Shown here: positions 16,455-26,484 of the stretch, in pieces
Numbering within the stretch: the first letter of the stretch is position 1
Layout: each line of letters starts with the position of its first letter
Assembly: GCF_012515855.1 (NCBI RefSeq)
Contig: NZ_JAAYXO010000069.1
Span: 1 to 43,554, forward strand
DNA length: 43,554 bases
Direction of reading: 5' to 3'
DNA from: Gordonia sp. (in: high G+C Gram-positive bacteria)
GTDB taxonomy: Bacteria; Actinomycetota; Actinomycetes; Mycobacteriales; Mycobacteriaceae
The notes under the pieces: model-generated
The model's input: the letters and a program-made list of their open reading frames with translations, nothing else
The model's database searches: none
Told to the model about the DNA's origin: nothing
Program-made: the position numbers and the translations under genes

Positions 16455-16571
16455 TTATCCAGAATCCAATGCTCGTCGGTGACGGTGACGCGGGTGCGCA
16501 ACCGCTAGGATATCGGACCTGGTTGATTCGAGCTTATTCGGAGCATCCGACTCGGATGATTGAATGGTGTG

Positions 16572-17015
16572 GTGACGTCATTTGGAGATCTGCTCGGACC
16601 CCCGCCCACCCTGCTTCCCGGCGACGATGAGGCTGAGTCGGACCTGCTGAACGGGATCGACCCGGCCAACGTGGCCGCCGCCCACCCGTCAGCGTCGATC
16701 GCCTGGGCCTATCTCGCCGAGGCCTCACTCGACGGAGCCCTCGACGGAGCCGAGCCCGACATCGCTCGGGTGATCGCGGCGTACGCCTACGCCCGCACCG
16801 GCTATCACCGCGGCCTCGATCAGCTGCGGCGCAACGGCTGGAAGGGCTTCGGCCCGGTGCCGTGGAGCCACGAGGAGAATCGCGGCTTCCTGCGCTGTGT
16901 CGGAGCCCTCGCTCGCGCTGCTCAGGCCGTCGGCGAAGAAGACGAGTACCTGCGCTGCCTCGATCTGCTGAACGACAGCGATCCGCGAGCGATCACCGAA
17001 CTCGGTCTGGACTGA
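16572..17015 (+). CDS. DUF3151 family protein (Rv0360c-like)
   Basis: A 147-residue soluble helical protein beginning MTSFGDLLGPPPTLLPGD and containing WAYLAEASL, YAYARTGYHRGLDQLRRNGW and WSHEENRGFLRCVGALARAA. It matches the small conserved actinobacterial DUF3151 family represented by Rv0360c, which has no known function. GTG at 16572 is chosen to match the family N-terminus (V-T-S). In-frame GTG 16569 and TTG 16560 also exist, and none has a strong RBS. It is divergent from the Rv0361-like gene, as expected from the conserved order. Confidence 0.85.
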   Translation: MTSFGDLLGPPPTLLPGDDEAESDLLNGIDPANVAAAHPSASIAWAYLAEASLDGALDGAEPDIARVIAAYAYARTGYHRGLDQLRRNGWKGFGPVPWSHEENRGFLRCVGALARAAQAVGEEDEYLRCLDLLNDSDPRAITELGLD

Positions 17016-17075
17016 CCTCGCCGGTCGGCTGTCCCGTGACCTCAGCGATCACGCCCCTGCGATGTCAGTCGTGAG

Positions 17076-18248
17076 ATGTCTGTGACCGAACCGGCGAACC
17101 TGCCCGAGGGCTCGCCGCCGGCTCGCCCGACCGGCCGGGAGATCGCCTCGAAGGCGGTGGCGGGGCTGCATCCGATGCTGCGCAAGCGCGTGCGTCGCCT
17201 CTGGCTGTCGTTGGTGCCGATCGCGCAGTGCGCCATCGCGGCGGGACTGGCCTGGTTCGTCGCGTTCGATCTGCTGCACCACGAACGGCCGTTCTTCGCG
17301 CCGATCGCCGCGGTGATCTCGCTGGGACTGTCGTTGGCGCGACGCTGGCGCCGATCCGTGGAACTGATCTTCGGGGTGTCGATCGGCATCCTCGTCGGCG
17401 ACGTGGTGATCACATGGATCGGTTCCGGGGCGTGGCAGATCAGCGTGGTGGTGGCTGCCGCGATGGCGGTGGCGGTCTTCGCCGACAAGGGGCCCATGCT
17501 GCCGACGCAGGCGGCGTCGTCGGCCGTGCTGGTGGCGACGCTGCTGCCGCCCGGCGCTGCCGAAGGCTACGAGCGGGCGTTGGACGCGATCGTCGGCGGA
17601 GTGATCGGGCTGTTGGTGGGCGCGCTGGTTCCGGTCAATCCGGCCCGGCGGGCCCGACGCGATGCGGCGGGCATCCTCGACACCTTCCGGGACCTCAGCC
17701 ACCAGCTCGCCGACGGATTGCGCGCGATGGACGAGGACGCCGTCTATCGGGTGTTGACGAAGGCACGGGACACCCAGTCGGCGATCGACACGCTGCACGC
17801 CGACGTCCTCGCCGGGCGCGAGGTGGGCACCCTCTCGCCTCTCTATTGGGGGTCTCGGGAGCGGCTGCGGACAATCGCGGCGACCGCCGACCCCATCGAC
17901 AACGCGGTCCGGAACTTCCGCGTCGTCACCCGGCGGGCCCTGGCGTTGACTCAGCGGGGCGTCGCCGTGGAACCGCCGATGGTCGATCTGATCGACGACA
18001 TCGGGGACGTCTTCGAGGTGCTGCGGCAGATGATGCTCGCCGAGCCTGGTGAGGCGCCCGATCAGGCCGATGCGGCGCGAGCGCTCCGGTCGGTGGTCCG
18101 CAAGGCCCGGACGTCACTGGCCGACGACGTCGAAGACCTTTCCGAGGCCGCGCTGCTGGTGGAGCTGCGGTCGCTGCTGGTGGATCTGTTGATGGTGGCC
18201 GGCCTCAAACGGCTGTCCGCGGTGGCGCAGTTGCACGTCGTCAAGTGA
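17076..18248 (+). CDS. FUSC-type aromatic acid exporter family membrane protein
   Basis: A 390-residue protein. The N-terminal half has about six hydrophobic helices arranged as in FUSC/ArAE proteins (IAQCAIAAGLAWFVAFDLL, FFAPIAAVISLGLSLARR, FGVSIGILVGDVVITW, ISVVVAAAMAVAVFA, AVLVATLLPP, AIVGGVIGLLVGALVP). The C-terminal half is a helical cytoplasmic domain. The family is associated with efflux of aromatic carboxylates; substrate and direction here are unproven. The ATG at 17076 lacks a clear Shine-Dalgarno sequence. The stop at 18248 converges on the CDF gene with a 25-bp gap. Confidence 0.78.
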   Translation: MSVTEPANLPEGSPPARPTGREIASKAVAGLHPMLRKRVRRLWLSLVPIAQCAIAAGLAWFVAFDLLHHERPFFAPIAAVISLGLSLARRWRRSVELIFGVSIGILVGDVVITWIGSGAWQISVVVAAAMAVAVFADKGPMLPTQAASSAVLVATLLPPGAAEGYERALDAIVGGVIGLLVGALVPVNPARRARRDAAGILDTFRDLSHQLADGLRAMDEDAVYRVLTKARDTQSAIDTLHADVLAGREVGTLSPLYWGSRERLRTIAATADPIDNAVRNFRVVTRRALALTQRGVAVEPPMVDLIDDIGDVFEVLRQMMLAEPGEAPDQADAARALRSVVRKARTSLADDVEDLSEAALLVELRSLLVDLLMVAGLKRLSAVAQLHVVK

Positions 18249-18273
18249 TTCGGCGCGGCGCGGGCCTCCTCGG

Positions 18274-19203
18274 CTACCAGGTGAGATGCTCGCACTGTCC
18301 GTCGGCGTCGGGGTTCTCCACCTGAATCGTGGCGTGCGACAGCCCGTGCTCGGCGAACACCTGCTGGGCGGCGGTCAGGGCCGCGCAGTGATCGCCCGCG
18401 CTGCGCAGGTGGACCGTCGCGACATCCATCCCGCTGGTCACCGACCAGATGTGGAGGTCGTGCACGTCCTGCACCTCCGGGAGGGCTGCCAACTCGGCGC
18501 GCAGGGCGGCGACGTCGATCGTGTCCGGGGCCTGCTGGTTCAGGATCCGCAACGCATCGAGTGCGAGGCGGACGGCGCGGGGGACCACCCACAGGGCGAT
18601 CAGGACGGCGACGATCAGGTCGGCGTAGCCCCAGTTGGTCGTCATCGCGATGATGCCTGCGATCAGCACGCCGACGCTGCCGACGGCGTCGGCGAGGACT
18701 TCGAGGTAGGCCCCGCGCACGGCCAGCGAATTTCCGGCGTCGGCGCGCAGCAGGTACATCACGACCACGTTGGCGGCCAGGCCGAGCGTGGCGACCACGA
18801 CCATCGGCAATCCGGGGACCTCGGGGTTGCTGCCGAGGCGTTCGAAGGCCTCGTACAGCACGTACGCGCCGATGCCGAGCAACAGGATCGCGTTCACGAC
18901 CGCGGTGAAGACCTCGGCGCGATACCAGCCGAAGCTGCGGCCGTCGGACAGGCTGCCGTGACGGGCCAGGAGCAGGGCGGCCAAGCCCATGGACAAGGCG
19001 ATCAGGTCGGTGGCCATGTGGCCGGCGTCGGCGACCAGGGCGAGGGAGCCGAACAGGAGTCCGGTGACGAGTTCGACGACGAAGAAGACGCCGATGATGC
19101 CGAGGGAGACGACCATCGGCCAGATGCGACGGTGTGATGCGTCGGCCGCCAGGTCGGCGGCGGTGGGCCCGTGGCTGTGCCCGTGATCGCTGGTGGTGCT
19201 CAT
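18274..19203 (-). CDS. Cation diffusion facilitator (CzcD/ZitB-type metal exporter)
   Basis: A 309-residue CDF transporter that exports divalent metals (usually Zn2+, also Co/Cd/Ni) by proton antiport. The His-rich N-terminus (DHGHSHG) and six helices are visible. Metal-site motifs are HMATDLIALS (helix II, HxxxD-like, with VADAG before it) and EVLADAVGSVGVL (helix V). The cytoplasmic metal-binding domain includes DVHDLHIWSVTSGM and a C-terminal HATIQVE. The ATG at 19203 is preceded by TATATT with 6-nt spacing, so it is probably leaderless. A 16-bp palindrome next to this -10 box suggests metal-responsive repression. No ArsR/SmtB gene is adjacent, so the regulator would be encoded elsewhere. 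Confidence 0.92.
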   Translation of the reverse strand: MSTTSDHGHSHGPTAADLAADASHRRIWPMVVSLGIIGVFFVVELVTGLLFGSLALVADAGHMATDLIALSMGLAALLLARHGSLSDGRSFGWYRAEVFTAVVNAILLLGIGAYVLYEAFERLGSNPEVPGLPMVVVATLGLAANVVVMYLLRADAGNSLAVRGAYLEVLADAVGSVGVLIAGIIAMTTNWGYADLIVAVLIALWVVPRAVRLALDALRILNQQAPDTIDVAALRAELAALPEVQDVHDLHIWSVTSGMDVATVHLRSAGDHCAALTAAQQVFAEHGLSHATIQVENPDADGQCEHLTW

Positions 19204-19209
19204 AACCTC

Positions 19210-19230
19210 AATATATGCGTAACTACGCAT
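19210..19230 (-). promoter_or_regulatory. CDF promoter with overlapping 16-bp palindromic operator
   Basis: On the minus strand the -10 hexamer TATATT (19215-19210) ends 6 nt before the ATG at 19203. It abuts ATGCGTA-GT-TACGCAT (19230-19215), a perfect palindrome lying in the -10/-35 spacer. This is the classic position for a repressor. The dyad resembles ArsR/SmtB-family metal-sensor operators in size and AT-flanked symmetry, but the family is inferred. Confidence 0.65.
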
Positions 19231-19299
19231 GTATTGCAAGAGTGTGTCCCGCTTCCTTCGTTGCGGCGTGGGGAATCCGTCCGGGGGTCGTATTCGTCC

Positions 19300-19305
19300 T
19301 ATCCT
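19300..19305 (+). promoter_or_regulatory. -10 box TATCCT for a leaderless start
   Basis: TATCCT ends 6 nt before the GTG at 19312, and no RBS is present. It supports the short start of the deacetylase lipoprotein. Confidence 0.5.
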
Positions 19306-19311
19306 TCCTGT

Positions 19312-20124
19312 GTGGACAGACGCGCATTCATGACATTGCTCGCACTCGGCACAGTCGAGGTGCTGACGGCATGTGGCAAATCGTCGGCGGAGGAGGCGGT
19401 GGCGAACACGTCGTCCGCGCCGACCAACGGTCCGACTGCGACTGCGGCGCCCTCGACGGCGAACCTGCCCCTGCAGTCGGCGTTGCCCGCGACCAAGCGT
19501 CCGACGCCGACCGGTCAGATCGACCGCCTGCCGGGGCGGGGGCGGTTCCTGTCCCTCACGGTGGATGACGGCGCGAGTTCCGAGGTGGTCGGCGCCTACG
19601 CGGACTTTGCGCGTGAGACCGGAGCGCGCTTCACCTTCTTCGTCACCGGCCAGTACGACAGCTGGCGCGACAACCGCAAGGCACTGCTGCCGCTGGTGGA
19701 ATCGGGCCAGATCCAGCTCAGCAACCACTCATGGAGTCATCCCGACCTGACGACGCTGTCGGCGAAGTCGGTCGCGGACGAGCTCGGTCGGACAGGGAAG
19801 TTTCTCCGGAACCAGTTCGGGGTCGAGGCGGCCCCGTACTTCCGACCACCGTTCGGCAACCACAACGCGGCAGTCGACGCGGTGGCGGCCGACGCGGGCT
19901 ACACCGTCCCGGTTCTCTGGTACGGATCGCTCTCGGACTCCGGCGAGATCACCGAGAAGTACCTGTTGCAGGTGGCTCGGCAGTACCTGCGCGCCCAGCG
20001 GATCGTCATCGGGCATGCCAACCATGCACCGGTGACCCGTGTCTTCGGTGAGCTCGCCGAGATCATCCAACGCCGCAGGTTGCAGATGGTGACGCTCGAC
20101 GACTACTTCGCGCGGCCGGCCTGA
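19312..20124 (+). CDS. Lipoprotein polysaccharide deacetylase (NodB domain)
   Basis: A 270-residue exported carbohydrate esterase family 4 protein. The N-terminus VDRRAFMTLLALGTVEVLTA-C21 is a lipoprotein signal with a lipobox ending LTAC and a twin-Arg start. A Ser/Thr/Ala/Pro linker leads to the NodB domain: SLTVDDGASSEVV (catalytic and metal Asp pair, with Val in place of the usual Phe of TFDDG), FTFFVTG, NHSWSHPDLTTL (metal His residues), YFRPPFGNHN and IVIGHANHAP. Such enzymes de-N-acetylate peptidoglycan or other surface glycans. GTG 19312 is chosen for its -10 spacing and signal peptide; the longer open frame upstream covers the CDF promoter. It converges on the site-2 protease gene. 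Confidence 0.85.
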   Translation: MDRRAFMTLLALGTVEVLTACGKSSAEEAVANTSSAPTNGPTATAAPSTANLPLQSALPATKRPTPTGQIDRLPGRGRFLSLTVDDGASSEVVGAYADFARETGARFTFFVTGQYDSWRDNRKALLPLVESGQIQLSNHSWSHPDLTTLSAKSVADELGRTGKFLRNQFGVEAAPYFRPPFGNHNAAVDAVAADAGYTVPVLWYGSLSDSGEITEKYLLQVARQYLRAQRIVIGHANHAPVTRVFGELAEIIQRRRLQMVTLDDYFARPA

Positions 20125-20135
20125 CGGCGCTCAGA

Positions 20136-20915
20136 CTACAGCCAGAACGCGAACAGACCGATGCCGTAGCTGACGAACCCCGGGTCGACGCCGAACAATT
20201 CGAACACGGCGTAGACCACCGAGAAGAAGGCCCGGTTGAGGGCCGGAATGAACAGCAGAACGAACACCGCCAGGAAGCCGAACGGCGCGATCTTGGCTGC
20301 GGTCAGTCGTGTCTGGAACGACAGGTAGGGCTCGATGGCGCCGTAGCCGTCGAATCCCGGTATCGGGATGATGTTCAGCAGCGTCGCGGTCAGCTGCAGG
20401 AAGGCCAGTGCGGCGGTCGCGGCCCAGAGGTTGAGATTGCTTCGGGTCGGGTCCGTGAGCCAGAGCGCTACCAGCAGGCCGAGGCCCAGGACCAGGTTGG
20501 TGGCGGGCCCGGCGAGCGAGACCTTGGTGCGCTGAGCCGGGGTGAATCCGTCGGTGTTCAGGTAGACCGCGCCGCCGGGGAAGCCGATGCCGCCCATCGC
20601 GACGATCAGCAGCGGCAGCGCGATCGACAGGGCGGCGTGCGTGTACTTCCGCGGATCCAGGGTCAGGTAGCCGCGGACCTCCACCGAGCGGTCGCCGTAG
20701 CGGAACGCGGTGAAGGCGTGCGCGAACTCGTGCAGGGCCAGTGAGATGATCCAGCCGCTGAGCACGAACAGCAGTGCGCCGACGATGGCGAGCCCGCTGC
20801 GGTCCGATCCGGTGGTGAAGAGCAGGTATCCGCCCGCGGCGAAGGCTGCGCACAGGCCGAGGAACACCGGGCCGGGACGGACCGACTTGAGTGCTGCGGT
20901 GGTCGGGGTGGTCAC
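20136..20915 (-). CDS. M50 site-2 protease family membrane protein (Rv0359-like)
   Basis: A 259-residue polytopic zinc metalloprotease of the S2P/M50 family. The zinc motif HEFAH (His62-His66, in LALHEFAHAFTAFRYGD) and the second metal motif NIIPIPGFDGYGAIE lie in hydrophobic helices, as in intramembrane proteases. The third signature (LAGPATNLVLGLG) is also present. The GTG at 20915 overlaps the stop of the upstream Rv0358-like gene (GTGA), so the two are co-translated. The order Rv0358-Rv0359 next to purA matches M. tuberculosis. The substrate is unknown. Confidence 0.9.
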   Translation of the reverse strand: MTTPTTAALKSVRPGPVFLGLCAAFAAGGYLLFTTGSDRSGLAIVGALLFVLSGWIISLALHEFAHAFTAFRYGDRSVEVRGYLTLDPRKYTHAALSIALPLLIVAMGGIGFPGGAVYLNTDGFTPAQRTKVSLAGPATNLVLGLGLLVALWLTDPTRSNLNLWAATAALAFLQLTATLLNIIPIPGFDGYGAIEPYLSFQTRLTAAKIAPFGFLAVFVLLFIPALNRAFFSVVYAVFELFGVDPGFVSYGIGLFAFWL

Positions 20916-21547
20916 GGGATCACCAGGTTCCAGTCGATGTGATGGCGGTAGAAGGTAGAGCGTTTCACCACACGGTCGGTCAGCTCGCCCTCGCGCTCGA
21001 CGGTGATGTTGGTGCCGCCGGTCTGGACTGCGCGTCCGACCTTCCAGCCGCCGGGAAGGCGGCGAATGAGCCTGCCGCGGACGCCGGGCTCCACGGTCAG
21101 CGGTTCGATCTCGACGCCGCGCGCGTGGCCGTCGAAGATGACCTGGGAGTCGGCGATGCATTCGCCGTGCAGCTTCTCGCCACCTGAGCCGAGATGCCGG
21201 GCGCGTCCGACGAGCACGGTCGCGGCGTCGTCGCGGATCAGCGGGATCGTCTGTGCCGTACCGGTTTCGGCGAGACGCGTGGCCGCGTCGCCGTGCGGCA
21301 GCCCGAAGTTCTTGGTGGCGGCGGTGGCGTGCGGCGCCGCGTAGGCGATCTCCAGATCGAGCCGCTCGAGCTTCATCACGGCGGCGACCACGCGTGCGAA
21401 GAAGGCGTCGGGCGTCATGGGGCCATCGGCCCCCGGAGCGACGATCAACCGCGTCACCGACGCGTCGGACAGCAGGCCCGCGACACGACGGGCGAGGGCG
21501 GTCGGACGGTCGTCGTCGGGGCCGACGGTGATCAGCAGAGAGGACAC
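20912..21547 (-). CDS. Conserved hypothetical protein (Rv0358-like)
   Basis: A soluble protein of 211 residues with no recognised catalytic motif. It contains SSLLITVGPDDDRPTALARR at the N-terminus, a cysteine in KLHGECIADSQVIFDGHARG and a C-terminal WKVGRAVQTGGTNITVEREG. It is encoded divergently from purA and coupled to the site-2 protease, as Rv0358 is in M. tuberculosis. GTG 21547 is chosen because TATCCT lies 7 nt upstream on the same strand and there is no RBS; longer in-frame starts upstream would run over that promoter. Function is unknown; it may assist or feed the protease. Confidence 0.75.
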   Translation of the reverse strand: MSSLLITVGPDDDRPTALARRVAGLLSDASVTRLIVAPGADGPMTPDAFFARVVAAVMKLERLDLEIAYAAPHATAATKNFGLPHGDAATRLAETGTAQTIPLIRDDAATVLVGRARHLGSGGEKLHGECIADSQVIFDGHARGVEIEPLTVEPGVRGRLIRRLPGGWKVGRAVQTGGTNITVEREGELTDRVVKRSTFYRHHIDWNLVIP

Positions 21548-21554
21548 GCTGTCG

Positions 21555-21560
21555 AGGATA
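21555..21560 (-). promoter_or_regulatory. -10 box TATCCT for leaderless Rv0358-like gene
   Basis: Read on the minus strand, TATCCT ends 7 nt before the GTG at 21547. It is divergent from the purA promoter region. Confidence 0.5.
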
Positions 21561-21591
21561 TACAAGGCGGGGGCCAACATTCTGACCGTGA

Positions 21592-22914
<1,323 letters not shown>

Positions 22915-22946
22915 TCTGACGCCTCTGGCAAGGAGACCCGGACGCA

Positions 22947-24491
22947 ATGAGCCGTAGTCGTGGTTTGAGCCGTGACTACGGCTCAATGCTGTTGGGGCCC
23001 GTCGACGAGGACGTCCGCAGGCAGCGGATCCGGATTCAGCTGCTGCTGACGTCGACGATCGTGATCGCACAGGTGATCGGGATCGGCATCGTGATCACCC
23101 TCGCGCTGGTGGGGATCCCGGAGCCGTCGTTTCTCCGGAGAGACCTGGTGTGGGTCAATTTTCTGGCCATTCCGCTGTACATCACCGGTGCGCTGGTCTT
23201 CGGCGTGATCATCGGCACCGTGATGACGGTGCGGTCGCTGAAGTGGGCGATGCGCGATCAGGTCCCGACGCGGCAGGACGTGAAGCGCACGGTGTGGGCG
23301 CGGAGACGTCTCACCGCCCTGCAGGGTCTGCTGTGGGCGGGCGCCGCGGTGATGCTCGGCATCTGGTACGGCGTGGTGGACGTGACGTTGATTCCGAAGG
23401 TGGTGCTCATCGTTCTGATGAGCGGCATGGTCGTGATCGCGATCGTCAATCTCTTCCTCGACGTGCTGCTGCGCCCGGTGTACGCGAAGATCATGCAGGC
23501 CGGCTACCGCGTGCGCGGCAGTTCTGTGCGCTCGCGGGCGCTGAATGCGTGGCTGGTCGGGACCGGTGTGCCGTTGAGTGGCATCCTCGCGCTCGTCCTG
23601 TTCGCGTGGATCGGCGAGCGGGTCTCGATCACCGGGCTGTTCATTTCGGTGACGGTGCTGGTGGCGGTGGCCTTCGGCGTCGGACTGCTGGCGATGTTCC
23701 TGTTCGCATGGGACATCGCCGGGCCCATCCGCAACGTTCAGGCGGGGATGGGCAAGGTGCGCGGCGGTGACGTCAGTCGCGACGTCGATCTCGTGGTGTA
23801 CGACGCGTCCGAACTCGGCGAACTGCAACTCGGCTTCAACTCGATGGTCGCCGGACTGCGTGAGCAGGAGCGGATGCGCGACATCTTCGGACGTCACGTC
23901 GGCCGCGACGTCGCCGCCGCCGCGCTGCGCCACGACCCCGAGCTCGGCGGCGCCGAGCGGACCGTCGCGGTGATCTTCGTCGACGTGATCGGCTCCACCA
24001 CGCTCGCGACGCAGCGGACACCGACCGAGGTGGTCGATGTCCTCAATCGCTTCTTCCAGGTGATCGTCGAGGCAGTCGAGGGCCACGACGGCCTGGTCAA
24101 CAAGTTCGAAGGCGACGCCGTGCTCGCCATCTTCGGTGCGCCGCTGGAACTCGACGATCCGGCCGGGGCCGCCCTGGCCGCGTCGCGCGAGATCGCTGAT
24201 CGACTGGTGACCGAGGTCCCGGAGTTGGAGGCGGGAATCGGGGTCGGGTACGGCAACGTCGTCGCCGGAAACGTCGGCGCCATCCAGCGATTCGAGTACA
24301 CCGTCATCGGCGACCCGGTCAATGAGAGTGCCCGGCTGTCGGAGGTGGCGAAGCAGGAGCCGCGTCTGCCCTTCGCGTCGGAGCGGGCCGTGGCGGCCGC
24401 GGAGCTGGAGGAGTCGTCGCGCTGGCAGGAGCGCAGTGCCGTCGTGCTGCGTGGACGCAGCGAGAGCACGACGATCTTCACGCCGCGTTAG
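22947..24491 (+). CDS. Membrane class III adenylate/guanylate cyclase with HAMP domain
   Basis: A 514-residue protein with six N-terminal membrane helices, a HAMP domain after the last helix (about 265-320, DIAGPIRNVQAGMGKVRGGD) and a C-terminal class III cyclase catalytic domain. This is the architecture of the M. tuberculosis Rv1318c-Rv1320c/Rv3645 group. Catalytic features: a metal Asp in VAVIFVDVIGST, a substrate-Lys and second metal Asp in VNKFEGDAVLAIFGAP, and transition-state Asn/Arg in GDPVNESARLSEVAK. It makes cAMP (or cGMP) in response to a membrane or lipid signal. The ATG at 22947 has AAGGAG 11 nt upstream. Confidence 0.92.
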   Translation: MSRSRGLSRDYGSMLLGPVDEDVRRQRIRIQLLLTSTIVIAQVIGIGIVITLALVGIPEPSFLRRDLVWVNFLAIPLYITGALVFGVIIGTVMTVRSLKWAMRDQVPTRQDVKRTVWARRRLTALQGLLWAGAAVMLGIWYGVVDVTLIPKVVLIVLMSGMVVIAIVNLFLDVLLRPVYAKIMQAGYRVRGSSVRSRALNAWLVGTGVPLSGILALVLFAWIGERVSITGLFISVTVLVAVAFGVGLLAMFLFAWDIAGPIRNVQAGMGKVRGGDVSRDVDLVVYDASELGELQLGFNSMVAGLREQERMRDIFGRHVGRDVAAAALRHDPELGGAERTVAVIFVDVIGSTTLATQRTPTEVVDVLNRFFQVIVEAVEGHDGLVNKFEGDAVLAIFGAPLELDDPAGAALAASREIADRLVTEVPELEAGIGVGYGNVVAGNVGAIQRFEYTVIGDPVNESARLSEVAKQEPRLPFASERAVAAAELEESSRWQERSAVVLRGRSESTTIFTPR

Positions 24492-24507
24492 CGCTGGGCG
24501 GCCCAGT

Positions 24508-24561
24508 GCACTTGCTCCGTACATCGTGACCGCCGGCGGGTAACGATCTACGGAGCAGTGC
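24508..24561. terminator. Long inverted repeat between cyclase and purT genes
   Basis: Arms of 23-24 nt (GCACTTGCTCCGTACATCGT... and its near-complement ...ACGATCTACGGAGCAGTGC) are separated by GCCGGCG, with about three mismatches or bulges. The element starts 17 bp after the cyclase stop and ends 70 bp before purT. Its position favours a terminator or mRNA 3'-end structure, but it lacks a U tract and is longer than the other terminators here, so a regulatory role upstream of purT is possible. Confidence 0.6.
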
Positions 24562-24617
24562 CTCACGGCGTCATTCGGCCGAGCGAGCGTTGTCCGGGGG
24601 TACACAGGTGATCCCCG

Positions 24618-24623
24618 TAGAAT
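24618..24623 (+). promoter_or_regulatory. -10 box TAGAAT for leaderless purT
   Basis: TAGAAT ends 7 nt before the ATG at 24631 and there is no Shine-Dalgarno sequence. Of the leaderless candidates in the window, this one is nearest the TATAAT consensus. Confidence 0.55.
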
Positions 24624-24630
24624 CGTCCGC

Positions 24631-26244
24631 ATGGTTGCAAAGGTGATCGGGACTCCGCTGAGTCCGACCGCAGTGAAGGTGTTGCTCCTCGGGTCAGGCG
24701 AACTCGGCAAGGAGGTGACGATCGCGCTGCAGCGGCTCGGTGTCGAGGTGGTGGCCGTCGACCGCTACGCCGACGCCCCCGCGCACCAGGTGGCGCACCA
24801 CGCCGAGGTGATAGACATGACCGACGCGCAGCAGGTGCGCGCCGTCATCGACAAGCACCAGCCGGATTACGTGCTCCCGGAGATCGAGGCCATCGCGACC
24901 GACGCACTGGAGACGGTGGAAGCCGAAGGCATCGCCGAGGTGATCCCGAGCGCCAAGGCGGTCTCGGCCACGCTCGACCGCGAACGCATCCGGCGGCTGG
25001 CCGACGAGCAGCTCGGGGTGCCGACCTCGCCCTATCTGTTCGCCGGGTCGCTCGAGGAGATGCGCGCCGCGGTCGGGAGCATCGGGTACCCGTGCGTGGT
25101 GAAGCCGGTGATGTCGTCGTCGGGCAAGGGGCAGTCGGTGGTCCGCGGCCCGGAGGATGTCGACGGCGCGTGGGAGCTCGCGCGCACCGGTGCTCGCGTC
25201 AACAACGACCGGGTGATCGTCGAAGGTTTCGTCGACTTCGACTACGAGATCACCCTGCTGACGGTGCGCGCCGTCGATCCGAACACCGGCGCGCTGGCCA
25301 CCTACTTCTGCGATCCGATCGGCCACCGACAGGTGGACGGCGACTATGTCGAGAGCTGGCAGCCGCAGCCGATGAGTCCGGCCGCTTACGACATCTCGCG
25401 GTCGATCGCGGCGCGCGTGGTGAACGCGATGGGCGACGGAAAGCTCGGCGGTCGCGGCGTCTTCGGCGTCGAACTGTTCGTGAAGGGCGACGAGGTCTAC
25501 TTCTCCGAGGTGAGCCCTCGCCCGCACGACACCGGTCTGGTGACCCTGGTGTCGCAGCGGCTGTCGGAGTTCGAGCTGCATGCACGTGCGGTGCTGGGGC
25601 TGCCGGTCACGACCGCGACGCGGGGGCCGGCTGCCTCCGCGGTGATCTACGGCCAGCACGAGGACAAGGGCATCGCTTTCGGGGGAGTCGCCGAGGCACT
25701 CGCCGACCCGGACGTCGACCTGCGCCTGTTCGGCAAGCCCGAGAGTTACGCCCGCCGTCGCGTCGGTGTGGCGGTCGCGACCGCGTCGAACATCGATGAG
25801 GCGCGCCAGAAGGCCACGCGCGCGGCCGGACTGGTGAAGCCACTGCGGTCGGATCACCAGGACCGTGGCGAACCGACCGAGATCAAGCCCATCCCGGACA
25901 CGGCGAGCTCGCCCGCCGACGACGCGTCGACCGAGATGCTGAACGTGAGCGCGATGCAGGCCGGGACTCGGGTCCACAACCTTCCGCCGCAGCCCGCCCC
26001 CGGCAATGCGCCCCAGCAGGCACGACCGCCAGCTAGTCAGCCCACCATGCCCCGCCCGCCCATGCCACCCGGACCGCAGCAGCGTCCGGGCCCGATGGCA
26101 GCTCCGGGACAGCGTGGTCCCAGCGGACCGGGCGGTCAGCGCCCCGCCGGACCGCCGCCGCCTCATCAGGGGTTCCCGCCCCCGGGGCCGCAGGGTCCGG
26201 CTCCGCAGGGCCCGCCGCCCCAGGGCCCGACTCCGCAGCGGTGA
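24631..26244 (+). CDS. purT: Formate-dependent phosphoribosylglycinamide formyltransferase with C-terminal low-complexity tail
   Basis: An ATP-grasp enzyme that formylates GAR with formate and ATP in purine synthesis. The first ~400 residues are a full PurT: the N-terminal [23 protein letters not shown]-grasp elements ([41 protein letters not shown]) and a C-terminal barrel with [12 protein letters not shown] further ~130 residues are Pro/Gln/Gly-rich (e.g. [16 protein letters not shown]), which normal PurT (about 390-400 residues) lacks. The tail follows without frameshift and is probably disordered. The N-terminal 12 residues also extend past the usual start. A cobalamin riboswitch for cobN begins 36 bp after the stop. 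Confidence 0.93.
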   Translation: MVAKVIGTPLSPTAVKVLLLGSGELGKEVTIALQRLGVEVVAVDRYADAPAHQVAHHAEVIDMTDAQQVRAVIDKHQPDYVLPEIEAIATDALETVEAEGIAEVIPSAKAVSATLDRERIRRLADEQLGVPTSPYLFAGSLEEMRAAVGSIGYPCVVKPVMSSSGKGQSVVRGPEDVDGAWELARTGARVNNDRVIVEGFVDFDYEITLLTVRAVDPNTGALATYFCDPIGHRQVDGDYVESWQPQPMSPAAYDISRSIAARVVNAMGDGKLGGRGVFGVELFVKGDEVYFSEVSPRPHDTGLVTLVSQRLSEFELHARAVLGLPVTTATRGPAASAVIYGQHEDKGIAFGGVAEALADPDVDLRLFGKPESYARRRVGVAVATASNIDEARQKATRAAGLVKPLRSDHQDRGEPTEIKPIPDTASSPADDASTEMLNVSAMQAGTRVHNLPPQPAPGNAPQQARPPASQPTMPRPPMPPGPQQRPGPMAAPGQRGPSGPGGQRPAGPPPPHQGFPPPGPQGPAPQGPPPQGPTPQR

Positions 26245-26279
26245 CCTGCCGCTTGCGGTGATTCTGCTAGTTTGACTCT

Positions 26280-26450
26280 GCCGTGGTGTTCGGGAAGCCG
26301 GTTCGATGCCGGCGCGGCCCTCGCCACTGTAACCGCTGAGAAGGCGGTCCTCGCGTGCGTGCTCTCGGGCGTGCACGGACCACTGGGCATTCGTGTCTGG
26401 GAAGGTCGACCGCCCTTCGTCGACGCGGAAGCCAGGAGACCGGCCACGGC
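26280..26450 (+). promoter_or_regulatory. Cobalamin riboswitch controlling cobN operon
   Basis: Core conserved blocks occur in order: GGGAAGCCGGTTCGATGCC, then GGCGCGGCCCTCGCCACTGT, and at the 3' end GAAGCCAGGAGACCGGCC. The closing P1 helix is exact: GCCGTGG (26280-26286) with CCACGGC (26444-26450). The element ends 34 bp before the cobN ATG and 19 bp before its GGAG site, so control is probably at translation initiation. Adenosylcobalamin should switch the operon off. Confidence 0.95.
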
Positions 26451-26484
26451 GTAATGGTTCCACGAGGGTTTTGGAGAACTCACC

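Noticed and set aside
24492-24630. Purine riboswitch upstream of purT
   Set aside because: The inverted repeat lacks the conserved three-way-junction sequences of purine riboswitches, and the promoter hexamer lies downstream of it with a leaderless start.
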